The notes below the pieces were generated by a model. The model was not told where the DNA came from. It saw only the letters and a program-made list of their open reading frames with translations, and searched no databases. From JAFDZV01 sp966128725 (lineage in GTDB: Bacteria > Bacteroidota > Ignavibacteria > OLB7), in the NCBI GenBank assembly GCA_966128725.1, contig CBHYLN010000011.1:1-57871 (forward strand): DNA of 57,871 nucleotides. The letters run 5' to 3'. Positions 17,129-25,730 of the stretch are shown in pieces. The number at the start of each line of letters is the position of its first letter. Position 1 is the first letter of the stretch. Made by a program: the position numbers and the translations under genes.

Positions 17129-18073
17129 ATGAAGCATACAGTGGCGATTATCGGCTCGGGCAACATCGGGACCGACCTCATGATCAAGGTGCTGCGGTAT
17201 TCGAGCGCGCTGGAGATGGGCGTGCTTGTTGGCATCGATCCGGAATCCGACGGCCTGCGCCGCGCGGCCAGCATGGGCGTGGCCACCACGCACGAGGGTG
17301 TGGAAGGATTGGTGAACCATCCGCTGTTCCCGGAGATCGAGATCGTGTTCGACGCCACCTCGGCGCGCGCGCATCTGCATAACGCCGCCGTGCTGAAGGC
17401 GCACGGCAAGCGCGTGGTGGACCTCACGCCCGCCGCTATCGGCCCCTATGTGGTTCCCGTGGCCAACCTGAGCCAGCATCTGGATGCCGACAACGTGAAC
17501 ATGGTGACCTGCGGCGGGCAGGCAACCATCCCGATCGTGTGGGCGGTAAGCCGCGTGGCCACCGTGCATTATGGCGAGATCGTGGCTTCGATCTCCAGCC
17601 GTTCGGCCGGGCCGGGCACGCGCGCCAACATCGACGAGTTCACCGAAACCACGTCGCGCGGCATCGAGCAGATCGGCGGCGCCGCGCGCGGCAAGGCCAT
17701 CATCATCCTTAACCCGGCCGAGCCACCGCTTATCATGCGCGATACCGTGTACACGCTGAGCGCTCCGGCCGATCGCGAGGCCGTGGCCGCCTCCATCCGC
17801 GAGGTGGTGGCACGCGTGGCCGAATACGTGCCCGGATATCGGTTGGTGAAGGATCCCGTGTTCGATGACGTTACGGTGCACATGCCGGGCCAGGGAGATT
17901 TTACCGGGTTGAAGACGACGGTGTTCCTCGAGGTTGAAGGCGCCGGCCATTATCTGCCCAACTATGCCGGCAATCTGGACATCATGACCTCGGCAGCCCT
18001 GCAGGTTGGCGAGCAGATCGCGCGCCACATGGAGTCGGTTGCCGCCGAACGTGGCCAGGCCGCCGATGCGTGA
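17129..18073 (+). CDS. Acetaldehyde dehydrogenase (acylating)
   Basis: Oxidises acetaldehyde to acetyl-CoA, normally channelled from 4-hydroxy-2-oxovalerate aldolase in a complex (DmpF/MhpF/BphJ). The 314-residue length is typical. The NAD-binding motif IIGSGNIGTDL is at residues 7-17. The catalytic Cys128 lies in VTCGGQATIP, and the C-terminal dimer/aldolase contact region (PNYAGNLDIMTSAA) is present. The start is ATG at 17129. Its aldolase partner is at 20532-21557, separated here by three unrelated genes, whereas in most clusters the two genes are adjacent. Confidence 0.96.
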   Translation: MKHTVAIIGSGNIGTDLMIKVLRYSSALEMGVLVGIDPESDGLRRAASMGVATTHEGVEGLVNHPLFPEIEIVFDATSARAHLHNAAVLKAHGKRVVDLTPAAIGPYVVPVANLSQHLDADNVNMVTCGGQATIPIVWAVSRVATVHYGEIVASISSRSAGPGTRANIDEFTETTSRGIEQIGGAARGKAIIILNPAEPPLIMRDTVYTLSAPADREAVAASIREVVARVAEYVPGYRLVKDPVFDDVTVHMPGQGDFTGLKTTVFLEVEGAGHYLPNYAGNLDIMTSAALQVGEQIARHMESVAAERGQAADA

Positions 18074-18103
18074 GCTCGCGCCCATGATCGCCAACGGTGG
18101 CCC

Positions 18104-19018
18104 ATGCCCCGGTCAACGGGGGATACGCCCGTGACGGTGTCCGGCTTCACGTTTGTGCGCAATGCCCTGTTGTACGATTTCCCCGTTGTGGAATCGCTTC
18201 GTTCGCTGCTTCCGTTGTGCGATGAAGTTGTGGTGGCGGTGGGGAAGTCGGACGACGCAACCATGGAAACCGTGCAAGGGCTTGGTGAATCGCGCATACG
18301 GATTGTGGAAACCGTGTGGGATGACTCGTTGCGCCAGGGCGGGCGTATCTACGCGCAGCAGACCGATGTGGCCCTTGCCGAGTGCCATGGCGATTGGTGC
18401 CTGTATCTGCAGGCCGATGAGGTGTTGCACGAAGCCGACTATGACTTGATCCGTGCCGAGCTTCGGCAGGCCGGCGGGCGCGCCGATCTGGAAGCGCTGC
18501 TGTTCCGGTATCTGCATTTCTACGGCAACTATGATTACATCGGTTCCGGTCGCCAGTGGTACAGGCGCGAGGTGCGCGCGGTTCGGAACACGGGAGCGGT
18601 GATCTCCTGGGGCGATGCCCAGGGGTTCCGTGCGGTCGAGGCCGGGGCCGAACCACGGCGCCTGCGCGCGCGGCAAACCGAGGCGCGCGTGTTCCATTAC
18701 GGCTGGGTGAAAAGTCCGGAAGTGCAGGCGCGCAAGCAGCGCGCGGCGCATCGGTACTGGCACAGCGACGAGTGGATTGCCGAAAACCTTCCGAACGACG
18801 AGCAGTTCGATTACGCCTCGGCGTTCGAGCTTCGGCGGTTCACCGGCGATCATCCGGCGCTGATGCGCCAGCGTATTGCCGACTCGGCAATCTGGGGTGC
18901 GCGATTCGATCCCGCCCGCCTGAAGCCGAAGCCGTTCATGGTGGCCGTTACCGACTGGGTCGAGAAACGCTTCGGCGTTCGTGTTGGCGAGTACAGAAAC
19001 TTCATCGAGGTGAAGTAA
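18104..19018 (+). CDS. Glycosyltransferase, family 2-like
   Basis: A 304-residue cytosolic or membrane-associated transferase. The N-terminal half follows the GT2 pattern: SGFTFVRNA at the start, VVVAVGKSDD for the nucleotide-sugar strand, and LQADEVLHEADY in place of the usual DADE metal motif. The C-terminal half is rich in Arg, Trp and His (RYWHSDEWIAENL) and probably binds the acceptor. GTG at 18131 gives a more typical N-terminus than ATG at 18104, so the start is uncertain. It has no known role in kynurenine breakdown and looks like a passenger in the cluster. Confidence 0.82.
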   Translation: MPRSTGDTPVTVSGFTFVRNALLYDFPVVESLRSLLPLCDEVVVAVGKSDDATMETVQGLGESRIRIVETVWDDSLRQGGRIYAQQTDVALAECHGDWCLYLQADEVLHEADYDLIRAELRQAGGRADLEALLFRYLHFYGNYDYIGSGRQWYRREVRAVRNTGAVISWGDAQGFRAVEAGAEPRRLRARQTEARVFHYGWVKSPEVQARKQRAAHRYWHSDEWIAENLPNDEQFDYASAFELRRFTGDHPALMRQRIADSAIWGARFDPARLKPKPFMVAVTDWVEKRFGVRVGEYRNFIEVK

Positions 19019-19023
19019 CAGGC

Positions 19024-19472
19024 ATGCAGGCAACCGTTGTGGTAAGCGCGGCCATCCAGCAGGAAGGCCGGATACTTCTTGTGCAGGAAGGCAAGCCGAT
19101 CAGCCGTGGTATGTGGAGCCTGCCCGGCGGCAGGGTTGAGCCCGGCGAAGGGCTGGCCAGTTCGGCCGCGAGGTGATGGAGGAAACCGGATACGATGTGC
19201 GCGTAACCGGCATCACGCGCGTGATGCGCTACATCAGCCAGCACGGATTTCACTGCGTGCGGTTCAATTTCATTGCCGAAATCATCGGCGGCGCGCCCGC
19301 AGTGGATGGCGCGGAGATCCTGGCGCATCGCTGGTATACCTTTGACGAGATTGCCGGATTGCCCGATGATGCACTGCGCACCGCGCACGTTGCACGGCAG
19401 GTTCTGGAAGATGTTCGCGACGGGAGGTGCTTCCCGATGGAGATATTTCTGGACTCGGTGAAGATGTCCTGA
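19024..19472 (+). pseudogene. Nudix hydrolase broken by a frameshift inside the Nudix box
   Basis: The frame from ATG 19024 gives VVVSAAIQQEGRILLVQEGKP, then GGRVEPGE and GLASSAAR, and stops at 19174-19176. The protein resumes in another frame with EVMEETGYDV and runs to 19472. Together these form a Nudix box (G-x5-E-x7-REUxEExGU) that is four bases short (equivalent to a loss of 1 mod 3) at about 19165-19175 in GC-repeat sequence. Joined, the product is about 150 residues, a normal Nudix length. The downstream part keeps a normal fold to its end, so this may be a recent mutation, a slippage site or a sequencing error. Confidence 0.8.
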
Positions 19473-19568
19473 CATCGCAACCGATTGTCCGGGCGTACGG
19501 CGTAATGCGCGCCGTTGCGCAACAGTCATCTCCATGTAGGGAAACAACAACACATGGAGGATGCGACA

Positions 19569-20453
19569 ATGCGACAGCTACTGATTCTGATAGTGATTCT
19601 GGCCCCATGCGCGGCATGGGCTCAGTTACCGAACCCCGGGTTCGAGACGTGGGAGCCACGCAATGGCTCGGAGACGCCGGCGGGCTGGTACAGCGGTGGC
19701 CTTGGTGCCGGGCGTACCCGGCCGGCGCACAGCGGGCAGAACTCCGTAACGGTGTGGAACTGGTACTACTACAGCCGGGGCTACGTTATTGCCGGGGGCT
19801 CGGAAACGGCGAACCTGTTCGCGCTGGAACGTACCGGTGTGCCGATCGAAACCAAGCCGGCGCGGCTGAGCGGATACTACATGTACGATGTTGGTCCGAA
19901 TCAGGGGCACAGCGATTCGGCGGTGGTGGTGCTGCTGTTGAAGCGCTACAATCGCTCGGCGGACTCGGTCGAGATTGTCGGCTCCGGCACATTGAAGCTT
20001 CCCCCGGCGGCGGAATACACGCGCTTCGTGTTGAACGTTCAGGATCACATGCCCGGTATCAATCCGGATTCCATCGTGGTTGCGCTTATCTCCAGCGACA
20101 GCGGTTTCTGCGGCCTTGAAAGCGACGGTACCTGTTGCTACTTCACGGTCGACGATCTTACGCTGGATCTTGCCTCCGGTGTGTCGCTGGATGCGGGGCA
20201 GTTGTTCGCGCCCGCGGCCGTGCATCCCAATCCGATGCGGGGCGCCGCTCGCCTGGAATGGACCGATCCCGGAAGCCGCGCCAGTCGTGTGGTGATCTAC
20301 GATGCGCGTGGCGCGGTGGCCCGAACCATCACCAACCCGAGCGGTGGGGCCTGCTTGCTGGGGGGCGACCAGTTCTCCGCCGGGGCATATCGCTTTGCCG
20401 TGATCGACGCGCTGGGCAACACGATGGCAAGCGGCGGTTTTGTGGTGGAATAA
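19569..20453 (+). CDS. Secreted protein with type IX-like sorting domain
   Basis: A 294-residue protein starting at ATG 19569, eight bases after TGGAGG. It has a signal peptide (MRQLLILIVILAP..., cleavage near AWA-Q). It then carries a carbohydrate-binding-like N-terminal stretch (PNPGFETWE, as in lectin/CBM-type surface proteins) and ends in a Por-type C-terminal domain (FAPAAVHPNPMRGAARLEW, VVIYDARG, AGAYRFAVID). It lies between the frameshifted Nudix gene and the aldolase gene of the kynurenine series, where its role is not obvious. A surface-exposed protein that binds a ligand or polysaccharide is a fair inference. Confidence 0.82.
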   Translation: MRQLLILIVILAPCAAWAQLPNPGFETWEPRNGSETPAGWYSGGLGAGRTRPAHSGQNSVTVWNWYYYSRGYVIAGGSETANLFALERTGVPIETKPARLSGYYMYDVGPNQGHSDSAVVVLLLKRYNRSADSVEIVGSGTLKLPPAAEYTRFVLNVQDHMPGINPDSIVVALISSDSGFCGLESDGTCCYFTVDDLTLDLASGVSLDAGQLFAPAAVHPNPMRGAARLEWTDPGSRASRVVIYDARGAVARTITNPSGGACLLGGDQFSAGAYRFAVIDALGNTMASGGFVVE

Positions 20454-20531
20454 TGTTTGCCCGCAGGCCGATGCGATGCCCGCGCCGCACGCAATCATGA
20501 ACTCGCGATTCACGAGAACCGAACACATACA

Positions 20532-21557
20532 ATGAGCGACACACGAACCAAGATCATCGTTAACGACGTTACGTTGCGCGATGGCATGCATGCCCTTGCC
20601 CATCAGTACACGGTGGAGCAGATGACCGCCATTGCGCGCAAGCTGGACGAGGCGCGCGTTGATCTCATCGAGGTGTCGCACGGCGACGGCCTGAACGGGA
20701 ATTCCTTCAACTACGGGTTCTCCGCGCATGCCGAGGTGGAGTATCTGCGGGCGGTGAAGGCCGAGCTGAAACACGCGAAACTGGTGGCGCTGTTGCTTCC
20801 GGGCATCGGGACCATCGAGGAGATGAAGATGGCGCGCGAGGCGGGTGTGGATACCATCCGCATCGCGACCCATTGCACCGAAGCCGATATCGCCGCGCAG
20901 CATATCGCCACCGCCCGCGAGATGGGATTTGATACGGTGGGCTTCCTGATGATGGCGCACATGGTGCCCACCACCAAACTGGTGGAGCAGGCCAGATTGA
21001 TGGAGTCGTACGGCGCGCACTGCGTGTACATCACCGATTCGGCCGGCGCTTTGCTCATGGACGAAACCCGCGAGCGGGTGACGGCATTCCGCAACGAGCT
21101 TGGCTGCCAGGTTGGTTTCCACAACCACAACAACCTGGGGCTTGGCGTTGCCAACACGGTGATCGCCATCGAGGCCGGCGCACACCGTGTGGACGGCTCG
21201 CTGGCCGGCATGGGCGCGGGCGCTGGCAACTGCGCGCTCGAGGCGCTGATCGCCGTCACCAACCGGATGAACATCCGCACCGACGTGGACCTGTATCCGC
21301 TGCTTGACGCCGCCGACAATCTTGTGCGTCCGATTCAGGTGCGCCCGGTGCAAACCGATGGCAATGCGCTGATGCTTGGATATGCCGGCGTGTATTCCTC
21401 CTTCCTGTTGCACACCGAGCGTGCGTCGAAGCGGTTCAATGTCGACTCGCGCGATATCCTGATGGAGCTTGGCCGCAGGAAGATGATCGGCGGGCAGGAG
21501 GACATGATCGTCGACGTGGCGATCGACCTTGCAAAGCGGGCCGGCAGCACGGTGTAG
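20532..21557 (+). CDS. 4-hydroxy-2-oxovalerate aldolase
   Basis: Cleaves 4-hydroxy-2-oxovalerate to pyruvate and acetaldehyde (DmpG/MhpE/BphI). The 341-residue protein has the expected HMGL-like barrel: TLRDGMHA at 14-21, EVSHGDGL, the metal-binding HNHNNLGL and GAGAGNCALEA. The C-terminal communication domain contacts the dehydrogenase (PVQTDGNALMLGYAGVYSSF). The start is ATG at 20532; upstream in-frame codons lack similarity. Acetaldehyde is normally passed by tunnel to the dehydrogenase encoded at 17129-18073. Confidence 0.96.
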   Translation: MSDTRTKIIVNDVTLRDGMHALAHQYTVEQMTAIARKLDEARVDLIEVSHGDGLNGNSFNYGFSAHAEVEYLRAVKAELKHAKLVALLLPGIGTIEEMKMAREAGVDTIRIATHCTEADIAAQHIATAREMGFDTVGFLMMAHMVPTTKLVEQARLMESYGAHCVYITDSAGALLMDETRERVTAFRNELGCQVGFHNHNNLGLGVANTVIAIEAGAHRVDGSLAGMGAGAGNCALEALIAVTNRMNIRTDVDLYPLLDAADNLVRPIQVRPVQTDGNALMLGYAGVYSSFLLHTERASKRFNVDSRDILMELGRRKMIGGQEDMIVDVAIDLAKRAGSTV

Positions 21558-21677
21558 CGGCCAACGGCGTACCGCCGTGCGAATGCGTGGCGTTGTATCT
21601 TCTCCGGGCTTCCGCGCCTTATCGGCATCCAGCCTTCAGGCGCCCCGTGGCCGGATTACCCTGACCAACCTTATCGG

Positions 21678-22457
21678 ATGACCAACGAACGAATCAACGA
21701 GCTTGCCGCCATCGTGGACGATGCGGCCGCCAACCGTGCCGAGATCGACATGCTTACCGCCGGCGAGCCGGGGCTGGATATCGCCGCGGCCTATCGTGTG
21801 CAGGAAGCGTCGGTTGCCCGGCGAATGGCGCGCGGCGAACGTCTGGTTGGCATGAAGATGGGCCTTACCAGCCGTGCGAAGATGGAACAGATGGGCGTGC
21901 ACGAGCCCATCTACGGAAGGCTTACCAGCTCGATGGTGCTCAACGACGGCGGGGTGATTCCGTGGGGCAGCTTGCTGCATCCGCGCATCGAGCCCGAGAT
22001 CGCCTTTGTGCTGGCCGACGATCTGGAAGGCCCGGTAACCCCGGCGCAGGCGCTTGCCGCGGTTGCCGGATGCACCGCTGCGTTGGAGATCATCGACAGC
22101 CGCTACAAGGATTTCAAATTCACCCTTCCCGATGTCATCGCCGACAATACATCGGCCTCGTACTACGTGCTGGGCAGCACCCTGGTGCCCGTGGAGCTTG
22201 TGAACCTGGGCAATCTTGGCATGGTGCTGGAGATCAACGGCCGCGTGGTGGAAACCGGAACCAGCGCCGCCGTGTACGACCATCCCGCCCGTTCGCTTGC
22301 CGAGCTGGCCAACATGCTGGCGCGCGTGGGCGGCCGCCTGGAAGCCGGGCAGGTTGTGCTTTCCGGCGGCGCAACAGCCGCGTACGCCATCAACCCCGGC
22401 GACCGCATTCGTGTCCTGATCGACGAAATCGGATCGGCTGAAGCGCGATGTGAATGA
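21678..22457 (+). CDS. 4-oxalocrotonate decarboxylase
   Basis: Decarboxylates 2-oxo-3-hexenedioate (4-oxalocrotonate) to 2-oxopentenoate (DmpH/XylI/NbaG role). It has 259 residues. It is a paralog of the hydratase in this cluster, distinguished by the decarboxylase-type KMGLTSRAKMEQMGV and PIYGRLT. EPEIAFVL, EIIDSRYKDFKF and DVIADNTSAS hold the metal and catalytic residues. Its stop codon overlaps the first base of the 14-bp tandem repeat that opens the next cassette, so its C-terminus may have been altered by that insertion. Confidence 0.93.
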   Translation: MTNERINELAAIVDDAAANRAEIDMLTAGEPGLDIAAAYRVQEASVARRMARGERLVGMKMGLTSRAKMEQMGVHEPIYGRLTSSMVLNDGGVIPWGSLLHPRIEPEIAFVLADDLEGPVTPAQALAAVAGCTAALEIIDSRYKDFKFTLPDVIADNTSASYYVLGSTLVPVELVNLGNLGMVLEINGRVVETGTSAAVYDHPARSLAELANMLARVGGRLEAGQVVLSGGATAAYAINPGDRIRVLIDEIGSAEARCE

Positions 22458-22483
22458 CGAAGTATGAAGGACGAAGTATGAAG
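22456..22483. repeat. Perfect 14-bp tandem repeat, left edge of cassette
   Basis: GACGAAGTATGAAG occurs twice head to tail (22456-22469 and 22470-22483), followed by a decayed third unit. It begins inside the stop codon of the decarboxylase gene. Confidence 0.85.
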
Positions 22484-22634
22484 TGCGAAGGACGAAACAG
22501 AGCTGGAGACATTCCGGAGACAGCGATGCAAAAAGCGTGGGGCTGACCGCGTTGCGATTGTGACGGCGAGTACGGTTTGCAACACGGTACTATGCCGCTA
22601 GCAGGCATCGAGCTGTTCTCGGGGAGAGCAATCC

Positions 22635-23024
22635 GTGAGCAGTACAGGCGAGAATACAGTTGCGCACGATCTGCGGGATCGGACTTTCCAGTTTGCCCTG
22701 CGGATCATTCGACTCCACAAGGCCATTCTTGCCAGTGGAGATGCAACAGCCTGCGTTCTAGCACGCCAGATCCTGCGCTCTGGTACGTCGATCGGTGCCA
22801 ACGTGGCCGAGGCGCAGTCGGGTGAGAGCCGGGCGGATTTTCTGCACAAGATCATGATCGCCCAGAAGGAAGCACGAGAAACGCTGTATTGGCTGCGTTT
22901 GCTCGTATGTGCGTCGCTGCCTGGCGGGGACCGCGTCGATAGCCTTATCGACGAAGCCGATCAGCTTGTTGCGATCCTTTCGACAATCGCAAAGCGCGTG
23001 CGGCAGTCGCCGCAGATCCGCTGA
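22635..23024 (+). CDS. Four-helix-bundle protein (S23/IVS-type)
   Basis: A 129-residue, all-helical protein of the family first seen in 23S rRNA intervening sequences. Typical markers are HDLRDRTFQFALRI near the start, RQILRSGTSIGANVAEAQSG in the middle and EARETLYWLRLL. There is no signal peptide. Relatives serve as accessory proteins in retroelements and also occur as orphans; the function here is unknown. It is flanked by tandem repeats on both sides (22456-22483 and 23125-23152) and interrupts the kynurenine genes, so it looks like a small inserted cassette. The start ATG follows a GTG-rich leader; no clear ribosome-binding site. Confidence 0.85.
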   Translation: MSSTGENTVAHDLRDRTFQFALRIIRLHKAILASGDATACVLARQILRSGTSIGANVAEAQSGESRADFLHKIMIAQKEARETLYWLRLLVCASLPGGDRVDSLIDEADQLVAILSTIAKRVRQSPQIR

Positions 23025-23124
23025 TGTGCCGAATCGGATAACGTGTTTCATGGGATCGATCAGTGGCTGCTTGCACCTCAATGCAGGCAAACGCATCAGG
23101 GAGATGCCCGCTTGGCATCACTCA

Positions 23125-23152
23125 TAATTCGTAACTCGTAATTCGCAATTCA
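23125..23152. repeat. Four near-identical heptamers, right edge of cassette
   Basis: TAATTCG, TAACTCG, TAATTCG and CAATTCA follow one another directly (7 bases each) and end two bases before the ATG of the dioxygenase gene. They are AT-rich in an otherwise GC-rich region. Confidence 0.85.
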
Positions 23153-23153
23153 C

Positions 23154-23672
23154 ATGCGCGTTCCTTTCAACCTGAAGCAGTGGATCGACGAACATCGGCA
23201 TCTGCTGCGACCGCCGGTCGGCAACGACCAGATCTGGAAAGAGGAAAATCCCGAGTTCATCGTGATGGTGGTGGGAGGGCCGAACTCGCGAAAGGATTTT
23301 CATGTGGACGAGGGTGAGGAGCTCTTCTATCAGTTGGAGGGCGAGGCCACGCTTCGCCTGGTGGAGGACGGCGGAATCCGCGACGTGGTTATCCGCGAGG
23401 GCGACATTTTCCTGCTGCCCCCGCTGGTGCCGCACTCGCCGCAGCGCGGCCCGAACACGGTGGGTCTGGTGATCGAGCGCCGGCGCCGCGAGGGCGAGCT
23501 GGACGGGTTCCAGTGGTATTGCGAGAGCTGCGGCAACAAGCTGCACGAGGTGTTCATGGCGCTCACCGATATGACAACGCAGATGAAGCCGGTGCTTGAT
23601 GCGTACTGGGCCAACCTGGACGCCCGCACCTGCAAGAACTGCGGTACGGTGATGCAGCCGCCGGGAGCGTAA
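23154..23672 (+). CDS. 3-hydroxyanthranilate 3,4-dioxygenase
   Basis: Opens 3-hydroxyanthranilate to 2-amino-3-carboxymuconate semialdehyde (NbaC/HaaO role). A 172-residue cupin. The Fe(II) ligands His50, Glu56 and His94 line up with those of the Cupriavidus enzyme, offset by one. The bacterial-type rubredoxin-like site is complete: Cys123, Cys126, Cys160 and Cys163. Start ATG at 23154, just after the heptamer array, so its native ribosome-binding site may have been replaced by the inserted cassette. The next enzyme of the pathway follows directly. Confidence 0.97.
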   Translation: MRVPFNLKQWIDEHRHLLRPPVGNDQIWKEENPEFIVMVVGGPNSRKDFHVDEGEELFYQLEGEATLRLVEDGGIRDVVIREGDIFLLPPLVPHSPQRGPNTVGLVIERRRREGELDGFQWYCESCGNKLHEVFMALTDMTTQMKPVLDAYWANLDARTCKNCGTVMQPPGA

Positions 23673-23820
23673 CGCGGGCATTGCCGCCAACAAGCGCCTG
23701 CGTTGCTGAATGGCGCGGCCGAACGTTTCCGCCGCGCCATGTTGATTTGTCGGACATCGAAGCCGCCGGGCCGCATCGTGCCTTGGGACGGTTGTGTGCA
23801 AACAGCACGGGATATTGATT

Positions 23821-24831
23821 GTGAAGATCGACATACATACGCACATCCTTCCGGAACGCTGGCCCGATCTGCGCGAGCGTTATGGCTACGGTGGCTGGGT
23901 TCGGCTGGACCACCACAAGCCCTGTTGCGCGCGCATGATGATCGACGATGCGTTCTTCCGCGAGATCCAGGACAACTGCTGGAGTCCGGAGGTTCGTATC
24001 GGCGAGTGCGACCACCACGGTGTGGATGTGCAGGTGCTTTCCACGGTGCCGGTGATGTTCAGCTATTGGGCAAAGCCGGAGCATACGCTGGACCTGTCGT
24101 GCATTCTCAACGATCACATCGCCTCGGTTGTGGAGCGCTACCCACGCAGGTTCGTTGGGCTTGGGACGGTGCCGATGCAGGCGCCGGAGCTTGCGGTGCG
24201 CGAGCTGGAGCGCTGCGTGAACGAGCTTGGCATGGCCGGTGTGGAGATCGGTTCGCACATCAACGACTGGAATCTTGACGAGGAAAGTCTGTACCCGTTC
24301 TACGAGGCAGCCGAGGCGCTGGGCGCGGCGATCTTCGTGCATCCGTGGGAGATGATGGGCCGGGAGAAGATGCCGCGTTACTGGCTTCCGTGGCTGGTGG
24401 GCATGCCGGCCGAGACGTCGCTTGCGATCTGTTCGGTGTTGTTCGGCGGGGTGCTGGATCGTTTCCCCAACCTGCGATTCTGTTTCTCGCATGGCGGCGG
24501 CTCGTTCCCGTTTACGCTGGGGCGTATCGAGCACGGATTCCATGTGCGGCCCGATCTGGTGCAGACACGAACAACCACCGAGCCACGTTTGTTGAGCCGC
24601 AAGCTGTACTTCGATTCGCTGGTGCACGATCCTGCGGCGCTGCGCTACATGCTGGATCTGTTCACCGCCGACAGGATCATGCTGGGCTCGGATTATCCGT
24701 TCCCGCTTGGCGAGCATCATCCCGGTGAGCTGATCGCCTCGATGGATGATATTTCCGTTCAGGCGCGCGAACGTCTGCTGCATGGCTCGGCGCTGGAGTT
24801 TCTGGGCATCGGCAAGGAGGTGTTCGCGTGA
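23821..24831 (+). CDS. 2-amino-3-carboxymuconate-6-semialdehyde decarboxylase (ACMSD)
   Basis: Zinc-dependent decarboxylase of the amidohydrolase superfamily (NbaD role). It diverts the ring-cleavage product away from quinolinate and NAD towards catabolism. With GTG at 23821 the 336-residue protein has Zn ligands His6, His8, His174 and Asp291 and catalytic His224, the same spacing as the Pseudomonas enzyme with a 3-4 residue offset. TTG at 23815 and an upstream TTG at 23794 are alternative starts. Its stop overlaps the start of the formamidase gene by four bases (GTGA), suggesting translational coupling. Confidence 0.96.
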   Translation: MKIDIHTHILPERWPDLRERYGYGGWVRLDHHKPCCARMMIDDAFFREIQDNCWSPEVRIGECDHHGVDVQVLSTVPVMFSYWAKPEHTLDLSCILNDHIASVVERYPRRFVGLGTVPMQAPELAVRELERCVNELGMAGVEIGSHINDWNLDEESLYPFYEAAEALGAAIFVHPWEMMGREKMPRYWLPWLVGMPAETSLAICSVLFGGVLDRFPNLRFCFSHGGGSFPFTLGRIEHGFHVRPDLVQTRTTTEPRLLSRKLYFDSLVHDPAALRYMLDLFTADRIMLGSDYPFPLGEHHPGELIASMDDISVQARERLLHGSALEFLGIGKEVFA

Positions 24832-25658
24832 TCGCCAGCTTTACCGTGGCCGGTCGCGAGTGCCGCATCGATACGGCCTCGCCCATCGATATCTCGATCC
24901 CGTTGCGATTCAACGGCCCGCAGCCGGCGGCGTTTCACATCGACCCGGCTCGCTCGGAACCGGTGGAGGCCGGCTCGTTTGTGGGCGATACGCGGCGGGG
25001 CGGAAGCTGCAATTGCGAAACGGTGCAGTTGAACCCGCACGGCAATGGCACGCACACCGAATGCGCCGGCCATGTTACCGATGCGCGGCTGGCGGTTGGT
25101 GAGCTTCTGCGCACCACGTTCCTGCCCGCGCTTGTGGTGACGGTGATCCCGGAGAATGCCGGCGACGGCGACGAACGCCTGGAGGGGGTGCCGTTTGGTG
25201 ATCATGTGATTACGCGGCGTGCGCTGGTGCGTGCCGTTGAAGCCGCCGAATCCGTCGGAAACATCCCGCCGGATTTTCGTCGTGCGCTGGTAATCCGTAC
25301 CAGGCCGAACGATACCGGCAAGATCGCGGCACGATATTCCGGCGCGAACCCGGCCTACATGACCGTGCCGGCCATGCGCCTTGTGCGCGAACTGGGCACC
25401 GATCATCTGTTGCTGGATCTCCCGTCGGTGGATCGTGAGGAGGATTCCGGCGCGCTGGCCGCGCATCGTGTGTTCTGGGGGCTTGCGCCGCAAGGGCATG
25501 CGATTCCCGAGATCTTTACCGAGCGTACCATCACCGAGATGATCTACGTGCCGGATGCCGTTCCCGACGGCGCATACCTGCTGAACCTGCAAGTGCCGCA
25601 CTTCATGCTCGACGCGGCGCCATCGCGTCCCCTTCTTTTTTCGATCACAACATCCTGA
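24828..25658 (+). CDS. kynB: Kynurenine formamidase (cyclase family)
   Basis: Hydrolyses N-formylkynurenine to kynurenine and formate. The 276-residue protein has the metal-dependent cyclase-family motif (HGNGTHTECAGH, HxGTHxE...H). The protein is longer than the 210-residue proteobacterial KynB, as in other Bacteroidota forms. Start GTG at 24828 overlaps the ACMSD stop. Kynureninase, which uses its product, is the next gene. The specific substrate is inferred from context; the fold is clear. Confidence 0.88.
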   Translation: MIASFTVAGRECRIDTASPIDISIPLRFNGPQPAAFHIDPARSEPVEAGSFVGDTRRGGSCNCETVQLNPHGNGTHTECAGHVTDARLAVGELLRTTFLPALVVTVIPENAGDGDERLEGVPFGDHVITRRALVRAVEAAESVGNIPPDFRRALVIRTRPNDTGKIAARYSGANPAYMTVPAMRLVRELGTDHLLLDLPSVDREEDSGALAAHRVFWGLAPQGHAIPEIFTERTITEMIYVPDAVPDGAYLLNLQVPHFMLDAAPSRPLLFSITTS

Positions 25659-25730
25659 GGCTCCGCGCGGCCAGGCGCCGTTCCCGACGATGCCCGGCAC
25701 GTACGCGCGCGCGACTTCCACTTGAAACGC

